64,000 nt of DNA, taken from NCBI RefSeq assembly GCF_000002985.6, contig NC_003280.10, positions 12,334,501 through 12,398,500 on the forward strand, written 5' to 3'. Both the position numbers and the translations under genes were made by a program. The notes under the pieces were generated by a model that worked only from the letters and a program-made list of their open reading frames with translations, had not been told where the DNA came from and did not search any database. Each line of letters opens with the position of its first letter. Within the stretch, counting starts at the first letter, position 1. Shown in pieces: positions 59,444 through 64,000 of the stretch. This stretch comes from Caenorhabditis elegans (taxonomy: Eukaryota; Nematoda; Chromadorea; Rhabditida; Rhabditidae).

Positions 59444-59642
59444 TCACCAAGAGCTCGAAAATTGTGTCCAGTAAGTGTTCGACTCGTCGGCAACGGTACG
59501 CCGAGCGGTATAGTCTAAAGGTCGGACCTCGCTGGATGTTCTGGAAAGTTTGTTCCGCAAGAAACGTGGCAGTGATTCCAGTAACTTCGACTTCCAGAGC
59601 GGTATGCGAATTACTACAGCCGGGGTTATTATCAGCGGGTTT
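59444..59642 (-). pseudogene. orphan sre terminal exon (relic or alternative last exon)
   Basis: The minus-strand frame after AATAATTCCAG reads (A)|NPLIITPAVVIRIPLWKSKL ... DESNTYWTQFSSSW then TGA. It has the helix-7 NPLI motif, length (199 nt) and tail pattern of an sre last exon, closest by eye to the exon at 346-544. It is open throughout. No other sre exons lie between it and the last exon of the sre gene ending at 60356 on the same strand. It is therefore either the remnant of a lost tandem copy or an alternative 3' exon; its phase is compatible with exon 5 (61469) of that gene. Confidence 0.75.
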
Positions 59643-60355
59643 CTGGAATTATTTTTTACGGTTGGAAATTTTTTCTAGACAGCAAAAAATTGCTTATTTG
59701 TTTTGCCGACTTAATCAAATTTTTTTTCTTCTAAAAATGTGGATATTTTCCAAATTTATCGATTTTTACAAAATTTATTGATTTTTTTGTCTAATATTAT
59801 CGATTTTTCAAAAATCTGCGGATTTTTATCGAACTTATCGATTTTTTTCCAAATTTATCGAATTTTCCAAACTTTTTGATTTTGCTCATCTATAGTTTTT
59901 TTAATGTGTCGATTTTTTGTCTAAAATTATTGATTTAAAATTATCGGTTTTCAAAATTTATTGATTTTTTCAAAATCTGCTGATTTTTACCGAACTTATT
60001 AATTTGATTTCTAAAATTATTGTTTTTTTTCAAATTTATTGATTTATAAAGTTCTGCATATTTTCGCATCAAAAAACTAAATAAAATTGCGAAAAAATAA
60101 TGAGATCATCATTGTACGCCGGCACTTTCGTAGATAGTTTGACCAGAAAACTGATTAGCAGTTCACCCAGCAGCTGGAAAACTTCTGAGAAAACCCAGAA
60201 ATCCGGGGTGTGAGAATACTGAGAGAAAAACTTATTATTACTTGTTTGCTACGCAGATCTACATAGTGTTTGGAAGCATTTTTGGATAAAAAACAAGTTT
60301 ATGAAAAAATAAAAATAAAAATAAAAATAAAATATACAACAAAAAAATGTCAAAA
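59643..60355. other. spacer with TTATCGATTTTT-type repeats
   Basis: AT-rich DNA dominated by degenerate AAATTTATCGATTTTTNCAAA repeats (59.75-60.05 kb) and a short AAAAATA run at about 60308-60330. No exon is seen. Confidence 0.55.
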
Positions 60356-63256
60356 TCACCACAACTTTCTCAACTGCTCGAAATGTGCATCAGCTTCCGA
60401 TTCCCTTATTTTCTCAGTTTCAGAAAATTCAACTGCATGAGTACGGCGTGCCAATCTGCCGGGAACCAATTGTAGCAGACTTTTGAGCCAACGGGGTTTC
60501 ATGTAGAATACCGCAGAGCATATGAATAATGGATTGCTGAAAATGGAAAAATTGAAATTTCTAATAGTGTCGTACGTTTTCTGTCATTTTTCTTGCCAGG
60601 TGGTCCCATCGGGGTTTGGTCTACAAAAAATGCGGGAATTTTTTCCCAGAAACTTGTGACGTCAGCACGCAGACCAGGGGTGTGCGGATAATAGCCGAAT
60701 TAGCCGAATTAGCCGATCGGCTGATTCGGCTAACTCGGCTAATATTAGCCGAATTATCCGTTAGCCGAATTTTGTACCAATTAGTCGAGTTAGCCGTCTG
60801 CCGACTTTTTGACAGTTCGGCTAATCCGAAGTTATCCGTTAGCCGATTTTGGTCGTTGTTAGCCGAATTCACCGATCGGCTATTTCGGCTAATTCCACTA
60901 AAGCATTTTTTTGGAAAACAAAATTTTGTGAAATTGTATGATTTTTTCCTATTTGAACAGTCGTTCATCACTGAATTTGCTCAATAACAATGAAAAAATT
61001 AACCCAAAACCTGAATTAACAGAAAGAACGAAAAAAGCTTGACCAGATGAATTTTATCCGAATTAGCCGAATTAGCCGAAAATTAGCCGATTTGACCGAT
61101 TGATTTTAGCCGAATTAGCCGTTAGCCGAAAATTTTGAAATTAGCCGTTAGCCGAATTATCCGTTAGCCGGTTTTCAAAAAATCGGCACTAGCCGATTTA
61201 TCCGTTAGCCGAAAAAATCGGTTATCCGCACACCCCTGACGCAGACATGTTGAAATACCCGCAATTCTTGTAGATCAAACCGAAACACAAATACACGTCC
61301 AGTTTTACTCAATATTCGACATTTTCCAGGTTTTCCAGAATTTGTGTATTTTTTCCAAAATTTGTGTTTTTATCAATTTCACATTCTCATAAATTTCGTC
61401 AATTTCCCTAAAACTTTACCAATTTTTTTCTGATTTTGCCCGTTTTTTTGCCTCAAAATTTAACTCACATATGTATAAACTTTTCCATTACGTAAAACAC
61501 AAAAACCGTATGATCCGGCGAAATCCAACCCAAATCGCCGAGAAGAATTGTGATGGATACGGTAGTTATCATTATGGCAACTTCGATGACAAGTACGTGT
61601 AGTAACTAAATTTCAGAAAAAAAAATTTCAGATATTTTTTTCCCAAAAAAAATTACCTTAAAAGATTGCACATTCTCAGTCAGCTGAAATTTGACAGACA
61701 AAGTGTAAAAGTTGACATTTCTCTCGCATTTTTTCTCGAAATACTTGGTCTTTTGCTTAATCGCTTGAATTATCTGAAAATTTAAGCAGTTCTCAGAATT
61801 TTTTTTTGTTAGATTTCCTGAACTTACACCAAAGGAGCAAAGCTGCAAAATTGTGGCAGTTAATGCAAGAAATAAAACTCCAACAATTTGAAATACAACT
61901 GCATAGACTGCAATTGTGGCAAAAAGTTCGGAAAAAATGATTAAGCTGATTGAGATGTAGACACGGGATTTTTGTTCGTAATCTCTGAAAACCAGCGATA
62001 AAAATTTATTTAATATTGACTAATTTTTTATTTATTATTTTTTCGGATTAAAATTGTTTAATTAAATTAAATTTTAAAATTTAAATTTAATTTAATTTTT
62101 AAAAAATTAAATCTACCGCATAAACTAATTTTAAAATTCCTCCTAAAATTCCACTTTTTCAAAACTTTTTTTCAGTTTTAATATACGAGTTTTGAGTTCA
62201 GACAGTACAAATTCAAATGCATCGATATTACATTTTTTTCAAAATCGGAACGCCATAATTATTTTCTGATTCAGATTTTTTTTTCAACTCTTCACAAACA
62301 ATTCTGTCTAGACTACACACTGATCTTTGAGTTCTGTCATCTCACAAACCTGACAAGCAACGTGGCAAAGCTCCTCTCAACAGCTATGCACGGAATCGCA
62401 AAGCATACCAGAAGCATCCAACGACCACGGAGCCCCGCTCCCAACATTAGTGATAAATTTGTTTGGGGACTTGAGATAGGAACAATAATATCATCAAAAG
62501 TATTTACAATCAGACTATTAGAGTTTTGGATTTGGAGTGGAAAAATTGCTTCTTGATAAGGAAATAGAAAGAACCGGGAGATGATGAGCTCGAACCAGTG
62601 GAACATGAAAACCGTGTATATGAGTGTTATATTTATGTGGAAAGATTGGGTATGTAGAGCCATGTAGACAGTGTACATCTGGAGAAAAAATCTAAAATTG
62701 AAATTGATTGATATTTTTAAAAACCAATCAAAATAGTCAATTGAGCCAAATTAAACAAAAATTCCAAAACTGAAAATGTGACCGAATTTTTTATTGATTT
62801 TGAAAGTTTAATTTAAATAAAAATTAACTACATTTCTTGCTTAAAACTTAATTTTTTTAATCTAAAAATCATGAAAATTTGAATTGTTTTTGTACTTTGT
62901 ATTCAAAAAAATTTTAACTGCAAAAAACTCTGCAAACTTGTTTTGAAATTCGGAAAAAAACGCTTTAAAATTTTTAAAAAATTTAAAAGAGTTGCAAATA
63001 TATTTTTTAAGATTTTTTAAAAATTGGACATCCAAGAAATGGACCCTGATTAAATTTTTTTTCAGTGAAAATTTTTTTAAAATTTGTTCAGAATTTGAAA
63101 AAAACTCACATTCAATACTCCCGCCACAACAACTAGCAATATTTCCAAAATCTGAAAAATCGTATAAAGCCATTCAAATGGACATTGGCTCTGATAGGCT
63201 TTAACATAGAAAAGTGCAATGAATCGAGCTTCTGAACCATTTACACTTATGTACAT
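60356..63256 (-). CDS. sre family seven-transmembrane chemoreceptor (six exons)
   Basis: Minus-strand exons 63110-63256, 62350-62678, 61828-61984, 61657-61773, 61469-61605 and 60356-60536 join in phase to 355 residues. It begins MYISVNGSEARFIALFYVKA. Landmarks are FHWFELIISRFFLFPYQEAI, CIAVERSFATLLV, DYEQKSRVYISISLIIFSEL, LSVKFQLTENVQSFK, INPLFICSAVFYMKPRWLKS, and the tail DAHFEQLRKLW. It is more diverged than the other sre genes here and lacks the WIPV and WW blocks. Exons 1+2 total 476 nt, exactly the length of the single first exon of the 360-residue genes, showing an intron gain or loss. Intron 5 contains the nested palindrome/hAT-like insertion (60596-61288). Expected role: a chemoreceptor at the neuronal membrane, ligand unknown. 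Confidence 0.92.
60596..61288. repeat. dispersed palindromic element, copy 10, split by an insertion
   Basis: The left half is CCAGGTGGTCCCATCGGG...TGTGACGTCAGCACGCAGAC and the right half resumes at ACGCAGACATGTTGAAATAC...TTGTAGATCAAACCG. A 564-bp element interrupts it (60675-61238). The whole composite lies in intron 5 of the sre gene. Confidence 0.88.
60675..61238. mobile_element. non-autonomous hAT-like element, AGCCGAATTAGCCG family
   Basis: Perfect terminal inverted repeats CAGGGGTGTGCGGATAA / TTATCCGCACACCCCTG-type ends, flanked by a perfect 8-bp duplication ACGCAGAC (60667-60674 and 61239-61246). The interior consists of repeated TTAGCCGAATTAGCCGA half-palindromes on both arms around about 150 bp of unique AT-rich DNA. 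No transposase frame. Termini and duplication length fit hAT. Confidence 0.93.
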
Positions 63257-64000
63257 TGTTTTTTGGAGCTGCTGGAATCAAATTCAGTTTTTAAAAATAT
63301 TATTTCAGTAACTAATTAGGTATATAAAATGAGATAATTCATTATTTAGTAAGTAAAAACAGCAGGAGAAATTAGAAAAAAAATATCAGAAAAAATAATA
63401 CAAGTTCCTAGAAAACCATATTAGAAAAACCATCAGTGAAAAATAAGAAATGGTGAATCAAAAAACATGGTAATTATCTGAAAACATATGTTTAAAATTC
63501 TAAGAAATTCCAATAACATTTTGATCGAGCATAAATACATCAGATCCGTAATTGTTGGGTGAGAAGAGTAGAGGGAAGTTTCAATTTGAATTTTGATTTA
63601 AAAAATTATTTAAGTAATAAAAATTTATTTTTTAATTTTGAGATTTTTCAAAACTGTCAAAAATATTTTAAGAGACAGTAAATATTATTGATTTTCTGGT
63701 TAAAACAGTAAGAAATAAATTGAAAGACATATTTTTTTAACTGGAAAAGTTGCCGAAAAGGGGTTTTTTAAATGTAACAAATGATTTTTTTTACTAGAAT
63801 TGCCTTTATAAACCATTCGAGTCATTTTTTCCTATATTTTTTCGATCAAAAACAAAAAATGCGTAAAAATAAGCGGTAGCCACTTTAATATTTTGGACAT
63901 ATAATTAATTTCCAGCCGTTTTATTTTTTTGGTATCAAATCTCATAAACATTTATTGCCACGGTTCAGACAGACAACACGGAAATTAAATTTTGGGACTG
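63257..64000. other. AT-rich region upstream of the right-hand sre gene
   Basis: No exon is recognised to the window edge. The part next to 63257 should contain the sre promoter. Confidence 0.5.

Noticed and set aside
59464..59781. 105-aa + strand frame
   Set aside because: It starts at GTG and is antisense to the orphan sre exon, whose minus-strand frame has clear family similarity.

Overview
The window is nuclear DNA of a Caenorhabditis nematode, almost certainly C. elegans chromosome II. It is AT-rich, with short introns bounded by GTAAGT/GTGAGT donors and TTTTCAG acceptors. It carries serpentine-receptor (sre) genes, TTAGGC interstitial telomere-type arrays, and the dispersed palindromic repeats typical of that genome. 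Two genes are recognised with fair confidence: sop-2 (SAM-domain Polycomb-like regulator, 735 aa as assembled here) and ras-1 (R-Ras-type GTPase, 212 aa with a CaaX end). Exon models were built by hand from splice signals, phase and family similarity; no search was run.

Layout, left to right. 1-3.6 kb: the last exon of an sre gene cut by the window edge, then a complete sre gene (+). 3.8-4.5 kb: a non-autonomous hAT-like element. 5.4-9.9 kb: sop-2 (+), with a TTAGGC array in the intron that splits its SAM domain. 10.3-10.8 kb: a candidate 55-residue two-exon gene (+). 11.2-17.65 kb: ras-1 (-), with introns full of tRNA-like modules arranged mostly as head-to-head pairs. 17.7-24.5 kb: a repeat-rich stretch upstream of ras-1. 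24.5-28.2 kb: a MARCH-type RING-CH membrane E3 ligase gene (-), with an intact tRNA-Ile(AAU) gene on the opposite strand in its first intron. 29.7-45.0 kb: a Ser-rich protein gene (-), probably one gene with a 9.4 kb repeat-filled intron, and a tRNA-derived SINE-like element in its 3' part. 45-49 kb: repeats, including another hAT-like element and a GCCTAA array. 49-50.1 kb: a BTB-domain gene (+) that convergently abuts an sre gene (-). 50.1-55.3 kb: a divergent pair of sre genes with identical exon lengths. 55.7-58.1 kb: a gene with a possible TFIIS N-terminal-like domain (+). 58.25-59.24 kb: an unrecognised 271-aa gene (-). 59.4-63.3 kb: an sre gene (-), followed downstream by an orphan but open sre terminal exon.

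The genes do not form a single pathway. The sre genes are a tandem and inverted chemoreceptor cluster that flanks unrelated regulatory genes. The best leads for follow-up are the head-to-head tRNA-like pairs, the dispersed palindromic elements (6-bp target-site duplications, CRE and E-box motifs), a hAT-like element nested with a perfect 8-bp duplication inside one of those palindromes, the orphan sre exon that is phase-compatible as an alternative 3' end, and the small gene at 10.3 kb.
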